From assembly GCA_002409725.1 (NCBI GenBank), contig DHOI01000108.1, positions 1-5,730 of the forward strand: a stretch of DNA of 5,730 nt. Reading direction: 5' to 3'. The notes beneath the pieces were generated by a model, which was not told the DNA's origin, searched no databases, and saw only the letters and a program-made list of their open reading frames with translations. Position numbers and translations under genes: made by a program. Numbering within the stretch: position 1 is the first letter of the stretch; each line of letters begins with the position of its first letter. Positions 1 through 5,730 of the stretch are shown here, one piece after another. Source of the stretch: Christensenella sp. UBA5394. GTDB taxonomy: Bacteria > Bacillota > Clostridia > Christensenellales > CAG-138.

Positions 1-2452
1 CCTCGGCCCTGACCTCGCTCACGCGCTGGCGGGGGGTGTTATCGTAGCTCTCGATCACGGCCGCGGCTTTATCCAGCTCGATAAAGGCCCGGCGGCTGCG
101 GCCAAAGCGCAGATCCTGCCCGGGGTGCACAAAGCGGTGGATGGAGATGGCCGCCTGCTTGCCCGCGGCGATGGCGTCGATGGCAAATTTGGGGCCGGTC
201 ACCGCGTCGCCGCCTGCAAAGATATCCGGCTCGGCGGTCTGGTATGTCCAGTCATCCACCTGGATGGAGGCGTTGCGGTTGAGAACGGCCTTGGAACCGG
301 CCAGCAGGCCGCCCCAATCGATGCTCTGGCCTACGGAGAGCAGCACGTAGTCCGCCTCTACGGCCATCACGTCGTTTTCGTCATATTGGGGGGCAAAGCG
401 GCCATCCGCGTCGAATACGGCCGTGCAGCGCATGAACTCCACGCCTGTAACCTTGCCGTTTTCCACCAGCAGGCGCTTGGGGCCGAAACCGTTGCAGATG
501 GCGATATCCTCGTTTTCGGCCAGGGCGACCTCTTCGGGCAAAGCGGGCATTTCGTGTCGCTGCTCAAGGCAGTACATGGCCACGTCCCCACCGCCGCTGC
601 GCACGGCGGAGCGCGCCACATCGATGGCCACATTGCCGCCGCCGATCACTACGACCTTGCCGGATACGTGTTTCCTGCCTTCTTCAAGGCTCACCCGCCG
701 CAAAAATTCCACGCCGGAAAGCACGCCTTCCGCTTCCTCGCCTTCAAGGCCCAGGCTGCGGCCCTGCTGTGCGCCGACGGCTAGGTAAAAAGCCTTATAG
801 CCCTGGGCGCGCAGCGCATCCAGCGCAATATCGTTGCCGACCTCCACGCCGGTTTGGAATTTTACGCCCAGCTCGCGCAGGATGTCGATCTCAGCATCCA
901 CGACATCCTTTTCCAGCACGAAGGAGGGGATGCCCAGCGTAAGCATGCCGCCAAGGCGCGGCTGCTTTTCAAACACGGTGATGTCGTAGCCGTCGAGGGC
1001 CAGGTAATAGGCGCAGGAGAGGCCCGCCGGGCCCGCGCCTACCACTGCGATCTTGATATCACTGAAATCATGCCGCTTGTTGGGCAGGAAACGGGTCTCT
1101 TTTTTGAGATCCTGCTCGGCGATGAATTTTTTGATCTCATCGATGGCGATGGGTTCATCCACATCGCCGCGGGTGCAGGCGTCCTCGCAGCGGCGGTTGC
1201 AGACGCGGCCGCAAACGGCGGGGAAGGGGTTCTCCATTTTGATGAGCTGCAGCGCCTCGGTGTATTTGCCCTGCGCGGCCAGCTTGATGTAGCCCTGCAC
1301 GGCGATGTGCGCGGGGCAGCTGGTTTTACAGGGAGAGGTGCCGGTATCCACCACCTCCTGGCGGTTGAGGCGGTAATCTGCGTTCCAGTCCTTCTCCGTC
1401 CATTCGTTGTTGCGCGGGGTATAGGTGGTGGTGATGTTATTGGTCACAGGCGCGCTTGAACAGAGCTTTTGCCCCAGGCGTAGGGCATTGACGGGGCAAT
1501 TTTCCACGCATTGGCCGCAGGCCACGCACTTTTCTTTATCCACGCGGGAAACGTAGTTGGAGCGGAGCATATCCGTATTTTTATACATGCTGCCCGTGCG
1601 CAGGGAGAGGCAGGAGCAGCCGCAGCAATTGCAGATGGCATGGGTCTTGCCCGAGCCGTCGATGTTGGGGATCTGGTGCATGAGGCCGTTTTCCTCTGCC
1701 CGTTTGATAATTTCGAAGGCTTCTTCGCGGGTGATAGCCCGCCCCCGGCCCGTGCGGATGTAGTATTCCGCCGCGTGGCCCAGTTGGATGCACATATCCT
1801 CCTTCAAATGGCCGCAGCCCTCGCCCATAGCCTCGCGGTCCGTGCGGCAGGAGCAGGGGGAGCAGGAAAAGACGGTGTTGTCGTTGAGGTATTTGGATAC
1901 CTCTTCGTAGCTGGCTCTACGGCTGCTGCCATCGATGGCGGATTCAATGGGGATGACCCGCATCAAGCCGATGCCCGTTGGGAACATGCCCGCGCTCAGG
2001 GGGCCGCGCACGCGGCCATAGGCCTCCATGGCATAGGCTACCACGGGATATTTTTTAACATTATCGAGGTTGTTGACGATCATCTCCATGATGCCGGGTA
2101 TCCAGCTTTCCGCATGCCAGAAGGTATCCACGCCGTCGATCACATTAACGAAGCAGGTGCCGTAAGTGGCCAGCTTCATCATTTGTTCGTGGCAATATGC
2201 CTCGCTCTTGCCGGTGATCCCGGCCATTTGTGCGGCTGTGCGCTTGGTGAAATAGCCCATGGCAAGGCCCATTTCAGCCATTTCATCATCTACGCCCGCC
2301 TCCAAGATCACGTATTCCGGGTCGTCCCAAGCATAGCCCTTGCCCGGCTTTTTGCGGCCCAGCATATTCGCAAAGGCCATCACCTTTTCGTTATACTTGC
2401 ATTCGTAGCCTTCGGGGAACCACATTTTCTGGATGTTCTTGGCGTTTTCCAT
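1..2452 (-). CDS. Multidomain Fe-S / FAD / NAD(P) oxidoreductase, GltD-like (3' end beyond window)
   Basis: An uninterrupted frame of 817 codons starts at ATG 2452 and runs off the left edge. Residues about 50-115 look like a winged-helix segment. Residues 197-221 hold a CSPCSC motif plus C213 and C221, and residues 274-281 hold CNCCGCSC. C309, C312, C315 and C319-Pro form a classic 4Fe-4S ferredoxin motif. From residue 370 it resembles the glutamate synthase small subunit: paired Cys clusters (C375, C379; C414, C418, C422, C426), an FAD Rossmann motif VGAGPAG at 471-477, an NAD(P) motif IGGGNVAID at 603-611, and the second FAD signature FAGGDAVTGP at 745-754. GltD-type proteins are about 450-490 aa, so the first ~370 residues are a fused extra module. 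It likely moves electrons between NAD(P)H, FAD and Fe-S clusters in the cytoplasm; partner and substrate cannot be read. A true GltD is unlikely, because no large subunit is visible and the N-terminal module is atypical. The start is supported by a strong RBS and the upstream stop at 2464. Confidence 0.9.
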   Translation of the reverse strand, partial: MENAKNIQKMWFPEGYECKYNEKVMAFANMLGRKKPGKGYAWDDPEYVILEAGVDDEMAEMGLAMGYFTKRTAAQMAGITGKSEAYCHEQMMKLATYGTCFVNVIDGVDTFWHAESWIPGIMEMIVNNLDNVKKYPVVAYAMEAYGRVRGPLSAGMFPTGIGLMRVIPIESAIDGSSRRASYEEVSKYLNDNTVFSCSPCSCRTDREAMGEGCGHLKEDMCIQLGHAAEYYIRTGRGRAITREEAFEIIKRAEENGLMHQIPNIDGSGKTHAICNCCGCSCLSLRTGSMYKNTDMLRSNYVSRVDKEKCVACGQCVENCPVNALRLGQKLCSSAPVTNNITTTYTPRNNEWTEKDWNADYRLNRQEVVDTGTSPCKTSCPAHIAVQGYIKLAAQGKYTEALQLIKMENPFPAVCGRVCNRRCEDACTRGDVDEPIAIDEIKKFIAEQDLKKETRFLPNKRHDFSDIKIAVVGAGPAGLSCAYYLALDGYDITVFEKQPRLGGMLTLGIPSFVLEKDVVDAEIDILRELGVKFQTGVEVGNDIALDALRAQGYKAFYLAVGAQQGRSLGLEGEEAEGVLSGVEFLRRVSLEEGRKHVSGKVVVIGGGNVAIDVARSAVRSGGGDVAMYCLEQRHEMPALPEEVALAENEDIAICNGFGPKRLLVENGKVTGVEFMRCTAVFDADGRFAPQYDENDVMAVEADYVLLSVGQSIDWGGLLAGSKAVLNRNASIQVDDWTYQTAEPDIFAGGDAVTGPKFAIDAIAAGKQAAISIHRFVHPGQDLRFGRSRRAFIELDKAAAVIESYDNTPRQRVSEVRAE

Positions 2453-2464
2453 CTGCCCCTCCCT
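2453..2464 (-). promoter_or_regulatory. Ribosome binding site of the oxidoreductase gene
   Basis: On the minus strand the bases before ATG 2452 read AGGGAGGGGCAG, a strong purine-rich Shine-Dalgarno sequence. It touches the TAA stop (2466-2464) of the upstream GTPase fragment, an arrangement typical of translational coupling inside an operon. It fixes the oxidoreductase start. Confidence 0.75.
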
Positions 2465-2690
2465 TACTTGCCGTTTACGGCGCGGTAGGCGTTGACCTCG
2501 CCCGCGAGCCACGCCGACCATTCCGCCATCCCCTCGCCTGTCTTGGCGGAGATGGGAATGATCTTGATGTTTGGATTGCGCGCCTTGGCGCGGGCCTTTC
2601 CCAGGCTGCGCAGCCGCTGAACGGCACCCGCCGTCATGTAATCACTGGAAAGGGTGAGGTCGCCATAAAAGACATCCCGCTCGGAAATAC
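2464..2690 (-). pseudogene. HypB-like GTPase, C-terminal fragment (5' part missing)
   Basis: The minus-strand frame ending in TAA at 2464 reads about 75 residues back to a TAG near 2690. Its last 35 residues, NPNIKIIPISAKTGEGM followed by AEWSAWL, match the C-terminal end of HypB/UreG-type G3E GTPases: an NPxIxIxxxSAKTGEG block (G5 region) and then a W-x-x-W-L helix. HypB inserts nickel into hydrogenase using GTP; relatives serve other metalloenzymes. The P-loop, switch regions and NKxD/TKGD motif would lie upstream but are absent, because the frame breaks where base composition drops. The remaining part cannot be a working GTPase on its own. It sits 11 nt before the Fe-S oxidoreductase, so in the parental genome the two were probably co-transcribed and the GTPase may have served that enzyme or a metalloenzyme beside it. 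The subfamily assignment (HypB versus a HypB-like paralogue) is uncertain; being a fragment is clear unless the junction is an assembly error. Confidence 0.6.
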
Positions 2691-2890
2691 TACTCTATGC
2701 TGTATCTGTTAGCGCAAAAAGCATGATCCCCAAAGAAAATGATGTTAAGGGTTGGGTGGAGTTCCGCAGAGAGTGTGAAGATAGATTGAATATAATACGC
2801 GAGAACATTAAAGCGTCTATAAATGTTTGCTTAGCCTGTTACGGTGATGAAAAAAGCCATAACCTATGTCGTCAGTTCCTTTTAAGGTAG
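2669..2890 (+). pseudogene. 3' remnant of an unrecognised AT-rich gene
   Basis: A plus-strand frame is open from just after TAA 2666-2668 to TAG 2888-2890. Coding-like sequence appears to begin at about 2687. The first ATG (2723) would give 55 residues but has no convincing Shine-Dalgarno sequence, so this is more likely the tail of a longer gene cut at about 2690 than a complete small gene. The residues are a normal, charged, probably helical mix (ENDVKGWVEFRRECEDRL), followed by a CLAC pair and one more Cys near the end. I do not recognise the family. G+C over 2691-2890 is about 40% (79 of 200 counted), far below the left flank. A strong terminator begins only 4 nt after the stop, which supports a real gene end. 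Alternatively it is a small standalone ORF or chance reading. Confidence 0.4.
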
Positions 2891-2894
2891 TATC

Positions 2895-2937
2895 AAAAGC
2901 CTGCAACCCCCTATTTAAACGGGGGTTACAGGCTTTT
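2895..2937. terminator. Strong hairpin terminator, usable in both directions
   Basis: Arms AAAAGCCTGCAACCCCC (2895-2911) and GGGGGTTACAGGCTTTT (2921-2937) pair over 17 positions around a 9-nt AT-rich loop. The single imperfect pair is C-A in plus-strand RNA but U-G wobble in minus-strand RNA. Plus transcripts end in five T after the stem, minus transcripts in four T. It lies directly after the plus-strand remnant (stop 2890) and also downstream of the leftward pseudogene that ends at 3003, so it can serve both. Confidence 0.85.
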
Positions 2938-3002
2938 TAGCATTCTGGCAAAATTCCCTTCGCCTGGGCCTTAATCGCGTTTTGCGTACTGGCGCACAGA
3001 AG

Positions 3003-3437
3003 CTAACTATGGACTAAGGTGTTTGCCGCGCCCGCGCTTTGCCGTATGTACACCGTGATGCGGGATGCCTCCACGCCGCTTGCAAGGGTGTGCCCCGCCA
3101 AACTTGGCGGTGAGCGCAGAAAGCCCCTGCGTGGGTGCGGCCGCATCATAGGCCTGATTCGTCTACCCCTGTGTGGGGATAACCCACACTTGCGTTCCCC
3201 CGTTCCCGCTAGCGTTTCAGGGAATTGCGGTTGCGTTGTATTTTGCCAGCGGAGATCATGGCCAAGTGCGTCAAAAGCGCTTATGGCAACGCCTGCGCCG
3301 GCAGAGCCGCCCGCCGCACCAACTGCCGTGGTCGGCACCGCGCCCAGCGCCATCAAAATGGCCAGCGCAACCGCCGTGCCCCGCATTATTTTTCGCTTCA
3401 AACCGCCGCCAAGTGTGATATACTGTTTTCGGCACAA
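3003..3437 (-). pseudogene. Decayed secreted protein with signal peptide and Ig-like (group 4-like) module
   Basis: The frame opens with TTG at 3437, preceded 8 nt upstream by AGAGG on the minus strand, and nominally encodes 144 residues. Residues 1-20 are basic; residues 21-42 are a hydrophobic signal peptide (TAVALAILMALG, then an Ala/Gly-rich cleavage area). Residues about 52-79 (SAFDALGHDLRWQNTTQPQF, then PETLAGT) look like the start of a small extracellular module, and the C-terminal piece TLASGVEASRITVYI looks like its last strand. Between them the frame becomes Arg/Pro-rich and protein-unlike. Reading 3198-3088 in another minus frame gives GTQVWVIPTQG, a TAG (3165-3163), then TNQAYDAAAPTQGL and LTAKFGG, which fit the missing middle. 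The module is therefore split over two frames with a stop: a pseudogene. The pattern (PxTLxGT, PVTW-like stretch, YDxxxPxxGL, FTA, ITVYI) resembles bacterial Ig-like group 4 repeats of large clostridial surface proteins. Family naming is from memory. Confidence 0.6.
3397..3424 (+). promoter_or_regulatory. Promoter of the lipoprotein gene (extended -10)
   Basis: TGATATACT at 3416-3424 is a good extended -10 (TGn plus TATACT). A weak -35-like TTCAAA lies at 3397-3402, 16 bp upstream. Transcription would start near 3431, about 40 nt before the lipoprotein ATG. The element lies inside the first codons of the divergent pseudogene, so the two genes would have shared this control region. Confidence 0.5.
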
Positions 3438-3472
3438 CTGCCTTACCTCTTCAATAAATGGGAGATAGTATC

Positions 3473-4171
3473 ATGAAAAAGACTCTTACGCTGCTTATCG
3501 TGCTCTCTGCACTCTGCACCATCCTTGCCGCCTGCTCCCCCGCGGCCCCCGCGCTAGATGGCGGCAGCGCTTCCCTCGCCCCAGCAGCGTCGCCTACGCC
3601 TACAGCATCACCGGCCCCCGCCGCCACGCCCGGCCCCGTAGAGCTTCGAAAGGGCGTAGAAGCCATGATGCCCATTCTTGATTCCATTTTGAATACAATG
3701 GGTATGACTGATACAACGCCCTACGCCCCTAAAGATGCCGATTTCTTTTGGTCGGTGCTTTATCTTACGGGCGTGAATTGGGGCCATACCCACCCGCTTA
3801 TTGAGTACAACAATGTTCATGCGATTATTCCCAGCCAAGTGATGCAAGAATTTGCAAGCGCAGCGTTTCGGGATTACGACGACCTTCTTCCCTTGCCTCA
3901 AAGCTTTGAAGATGCAATGCAGTATGATGACGGACTGGACGCATACTTGCTCGCGCTTTCCGACAGGGGTGATTCAAGCACCACGCTGGATTCCGTAGAG
4001 GCCAACGCAGACGGCTCGGTAACCGCCTTGGTTAGCCTGCATATTGCACCGGACGCGTTTTGGGGCACCATGGAATTCAACTTAGCTGCAAACCCCTACG
4101 CGGAAGCCATCAGTGAACCCACCTATCTTTACACCGTGCAGGACGCGAAGCTTGTAAAGGCGCCGGGCTAA
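3473..4171 (+). CDS. Secreted lipoprotein of unknown function
   Basis: The gene encodes 232 residues from ATG 3473. GGGAG at 3460-3464 is spaced 8 nt from this ATG, whereas an earlier in-frame ATG at 3458 overlaps that RBS and would place extra residues before the signal peptide; 3473 is therefore chosen. Residues 1-20 form a lipoprotein signal (MKK, then a hydrophobic TLLIVLSALCTIL) ending in the lipobox LAAC with Cys21 as the lipidated residue. Residues 22-56 are a low-complexity Ala/Pro/Ser/Thr linker holding the domain off the membrane. Residues 57-232 are a soluble domain with mixed helices (KGVEAMMPILDSIL) and, towards the end, strand-like segments (SVTALVSLHI, PTYLYTVQDAKLVKA). I recognise no catalytic motif or named family. 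It appears monocistronic, with its own promoter and a terminator about 60 nt after the stop. It would be anchored on the outer face of the membrane; a role in binding or envelope interaction is only a guess. Confidence 0.85.
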   Translation: MKKTLTLLIVLSALCTILAACSPAAPALDGGSASLAPAASPTPTASPAPAATPGPVELRKGVEAMMPILDSILNTMGMTDTTPYAPKDADFFWSVLYLTGVNWGHTHPLIEYNNVHAIIPSQVMQEFASAAFRDYDDLLPLPQSFEDAMQYDDGLDAYLLALSDRGDSSTTLDSVEANADGSVTALVSLHIAPDAFWGTMEFNLAANPYAEAISEPTYLYTVQDAKLVKAPG

Positions 4172-4229
4172 CCCCTTCGCGCAAGCGCAAGTCTCCGAAG
4201 AAGCATATGCCCCGTTTTATTCCACAGCA

Positions 4230-4260
4230 AAGCTGCCGTACTTGCGGCGGCTTCTTTTTT
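4230..4260 (+). terminator. Rho-independent terminator of the lipoprotein gene
   Basis: Arms AAGCTGCCG (4230-4238) and CGGCGGCTT (4245-4253) pair over 9 bp with one T-G wobble around the 6-nt loop TACTTG, followed by CTTTTTT (4254-4260). It suits plus-strand transcripts only; read leftward there is no T tract. Confidence 0.8.
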
Positions 4261-4274
4261 ATGCCGCGCGGCAT
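4261..4274. repeat. Perfect 14-bp palindrome
   Basis: ATGCCGCGCGGCAT is its own reverse complement and lies directly after the T tract of the lipoprotein terminator, between the convergent lipoprotein and DeoR genes. It could be a protein-binding site or part of an RNA hairpin at the end of the DeoR transcript, but no T tract follows on the minus strand. It may also be chance in GC-rich sequence. Confidence 0.4.
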
Positions 4275-4319
4275 GCACGCACCGTGTGCGCGCGAGATGG
4301 CGCAGCCATAGAGCACGCC

Positions 4320-5090
4320 CTAAACCAGCTCCAGCGTCTTCCCTAACTGGCGCAGACGGTTCACGATGGCGGGATCCAGCTCCTCCCCGACGATGATGAT
4401 ATCGATACACTCCAGAGAGCCAATGGAAAATAGAGCCCGCGAAGAAAACTTAGAATGGTCACAAAGCAGGATTGTTTGGAGGGCGTTGGCCATGCCAATC
4501 TTTTTTACATTAACATCATCCATTGTATAGCTCATGATCCCAAAATCAGAATCAATCGCATCTACCGATAAGAAAATTCTGTTTACGGTGATATCGCTGA
4601 GCATGGCCTCGGCAAAATAGCCATAGGAGGAACAGAAGCCCTTGCGGATCATGCCCCCTACAAAAAGCATATCAATAGTTTGATTTTTTGTAAGCTCTGA
4701 GGCAATGCGGATATCGTTGGTGACAATGGTCATATCCTGCTCGTCAATCAGCAGCTTAGCTAGCTCAAGCACAGTGGTGCCGGAATCCAGGATGACTTTA
4801 TCCCCGGGCTGAATGTGGCGTTTAGCGGCGGCGGCGATCCGCTGCTTTTCCTCAAGGTTTACCATGCTTTTTGCCCGGAAGGAGGGCTCAAAGGAGGGGG
4901 AGACAGAGGGGTCTATCGCCTTGGCGCCGCCCCTGATCTTTACGAGGCGGTTCTCTTCCGCAAGATAGTTAATTTCCCTACGGGCTGTCGCCTTGGATAT
5001 GTTTGCCTCCCGCATTAAGTCTTCAATGGCTACAATGCCCTTTGTGTTCACCAACTCGGTGATAAGCTTATGTCTCTCAGCGCGCAGCAT
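4320..5090 (-). CDS. DeoR-family transcriptional regulator
   Basis: This 256-residue protein has the usual DeoR length and layout. Residues 5-57 form the winged helix-turn-helix: a KGIVAIEDLMREANISKATA region with recognition helix SKATARREINYLAEEN, then the wing LVKIRGGAKAI. Residues about 78-235 are the DeoRC sugar-phosphate sensor, a ribose-5-phosphate-isomerase-like fold, with DSGTT at 102-106, VTND at 123-126, LFVGG at 142-146, and DHSKF at 211-215. Such proteins repress sugar-utilisation operons and let go of DNA when a phosphosugar binds. The start at ATG 5090 is preceded by GAGGTGAAGGA on the minus strand. It follows the FGGY kinase gene by 19 nt in the same direction, so it is probably co-transcribed and controls that operon with a kinase-derived phosphosugar as inducer (inference). 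Its operator is not in the window, since the operon start lies to the right. No clear minus-strand terminator follows it. Confidence 0.93.
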   Translation of the reverse strand: MLRAERHKLITELVNTKGIVAIEDLMREANISKATARREINYLAEENRLVKIRGGAKAIDPSVSPSFEPSFRAKSMVNLEEKQRIAAAAKRHIQPGDKVILDSGTTVLELAKLLIDEQDMTIVTNDIRIASELTKNQTIDMLFVGGMIRKGFCSSYGYFAEAMLSDITVNRIFLSVDAIDSDFGIMSYTMDDVNVKKIGMANALQTILLCDHSKFSSRALFSIGSLECIDIIIVGEELDPAIVNRLRQLGKTLELV

Positions 5091-5109
5091 TATCCTTCAC
5101 CTCAGAAAG

Positions 5110-5730
5110 TTATATTTTCGTGAAGGCTTCCAACGTTTGGATAGCCTTGTTAAATCGTTCATATTTTGCATGATATATGTCTACGCGCTCAGGATTGGGC
5201 ATGTAGGCGCAGCGTATCCGGCACATATCTGTCACTGCTTGGGAATAATCCCTATAAGCTCCTATCGCGACACCGGCACACAGTGCGCCGCCCAAAGCGC
5301 CAAGCTCCGCACATTCCGGCAGGTCGACGGATGCATCCAGCATATCCGCCAACATCTGACACCAAACGCCTGAGCGGGAGGCGCCGCCCGAAAGGCGCGC
5401 CCGCCCAACAGGAGCATTGCCGCATAGCCTAACGACATGGTGCAGCAAGGAAAACATAATGCCCTCATATACGGCAAGCAGAACATCTTCGCTGGTATGA
5501 TGGCTGGCCAAGTTAAAAAAACAGCCGTTAGCGCCCGATATCGTGTTTGAACCATATAGATACGGCAAGAATACGAGGTCGCTCTTGGCTGGATCCAACT
5601 TCCCCACGATCTGATTGCAGCTTTCGTAAATATCGCTACCGAGGGGCAGCATTTTTCGATAAAACTGCTCTATGAACCAATCCAGGTTGCTGGCCGAGGT
5701 AGGGCTGGCCTCCTCTAAAAAATACCATCC
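5110..5730 (-). CDS. FGGY-family carbohydrate kinase, C-terminal part (5' end beyond window)
   Basis: The frame enters from the right edge and ends at TAA 5112-5110, giving 206 visible residues out of the usual ~490-510, roughly the second FGGY domain. Landmarks in the visible part: SPTSASNLDWF near its residues 9-19, FLPYLYGSN at 54-62, and the FGGY C-terminal signature LSGGASRSGVWCQMLAD at 113-129. After that come the ALGGALCAGVAIG nucleotide-binding helix region (145-157) and a final helix carrying YHAKYERF. FGGY kinases phosphorylate sugars or polyols (xylulose, gluconate, glycerol, L-xylulose, ribulose) with ATP in the cytoplasm. The Ser-Pro-Thr-Ser-Ala-x-Asn-Leu-x-Trp-Phe stretch recalls the L-xylulose/gluconate-like subgroup rather than glycerol kinase, but substrate cannot be fixed from this portion, so no symbol is given. 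An internal ATG at 5652 is not the start, because the frame stays open and family-like upstream of it. It precedes the DeoR gene in one operon. Confidence 0.92.
   Translation of the reverse strand, partial: GWYFLEEASPTSASNLDWFIEQFYRKMLPLGSDIYESCNQIVGKLDPAKSDLVFLPYLYGSNTISGANGCFFNLASHHTSEDVLLAVYEGIMFSLLHHVVRLCGNAPVGRARLSGGASRSGVWCQMLADMLDASVDLPECAELGALGGALCAGVAIGAYRDYSQAVTDMCRIRCAYMPNPERVDIYHAKYERFNKAIQTLEAFTKI

Noticed and set aside
125..2488. Long plus-strand open frames (125-784, 854-1459, 1511-2488)
   Set aside because: They lie antisense to the 817-codon oxidoreductase, whose frame carries clear Fe-S, FAD and NAD motifs. The plus-strand products are low-complexity His/Ala/Gly-rich and match nothing; they follow from high third-position G+C.
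3095..3110. Inverted repeat CCGCCAA-AC-TTGGCGG
   Set aside because: Two-base loop, no T tract, and within the pseudogene reading; likely incidental.
3170..3189. DnaA-box-like TTATCCCCACA with a GTGTGGG/CCCACAC hairpin on the minus strand
   Set aside because: Differs from the TTATNCACA consensus, occurs once, and sits inside the decayed coding module; no AT-rich unwinding region or further boxes, so no origin is supported.
3458..3472. Earlier ATG (3458) as lipoprotein start
   Set aside because: It overlaps the GGGAG Shine-Dalgarno that is correctly spaced for ATG 3473, and would put MGDSI before a standard MKK signal peptide.
3019..3476. Plus-strand frames over the pseudogene (3019-3468, 3173-3418, 3225-3476)
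   Set aside because: No ribosome binding sites, Arg/Pro/Cys-rich composition, and they are antisense to the recognisable signal peptide and module on the minus strand.
4110..4410. Minus-strand frames 4110-4316 and 4168-4410
   Set aside because: They overlap the lipoprotein terminator and the end of the DeoR gene, have no RBS, and give Arg/Ala-rich products of the shadow type.

Overview
The window looks like a chromosomal segment of a GC-rich, anaerobic, Clostridia-like Firmicute. This rests on a Cys-rich Fe-S flavoprotein, strong GGAGG-type ribosome binding sites, a Firmicute-style lipoprotein with an Ala/Pro/Ser/Thr linker, and a DeoR-FGGY kinase sugar operon. The taxonomic placement is inference; no rRNA or marker gene is present.

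Left block (1-2690, minus strand). Most of it is one large open frame, 817 codons visible, starting at 2452 and running off the left edge. It encodes a multi-cluster Fe-S/FAD/NAD(P) oxidoreductase: a winged-helix/Cys-rich N-terminal half fused to a GltD-like (glutamate synthase small subunit-like) half. Immediately upstream, 11 nt away, is the 3' end of a HypB-like GTPase gene. Its 5' part is missing.

Middle block (2690-3437). At about 2690 the sequence switches abruptly from GC-rich HypB-like coding (about 63% G+C over 2521-2640) to roughly 40% G+C. The AT-rich stretch holds the 3' tail of an unrecognised plus-strand frame ending at 2890, followed by a strong hairpin terminator usable from both sides. 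I see nothing in 2941-3002. Next, on the minus strand, is a decayed secreted-protein gene (3003-3437): its signal peptide and parts of an Ig-like module lie in frame, while the middle of the module continues in another frame and contains a stop.

Right block (3473-5730). A complete plus-strand lipoprotein gene of unknown function has its own extended -10 promoter and a terminator. Converging on it from the right is a minus-strand sugar operon: a carbohydrate kinase of the FGGY family (C-terminal 206 residues visible), then 19 nt later a DeoR-family regulator that probably senses a phosphosugar related to the kinase product.

The left redox/GTPase unit and the right sugar-kinase unit look like two unrelated operons. 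They are separated by a scarred junk zone with a recombination breakpoint, a truncated gene on each side of it, and a pseudogene. I found no CRISPR array, tRNA, rRNA, intact transposase or obviously new system.
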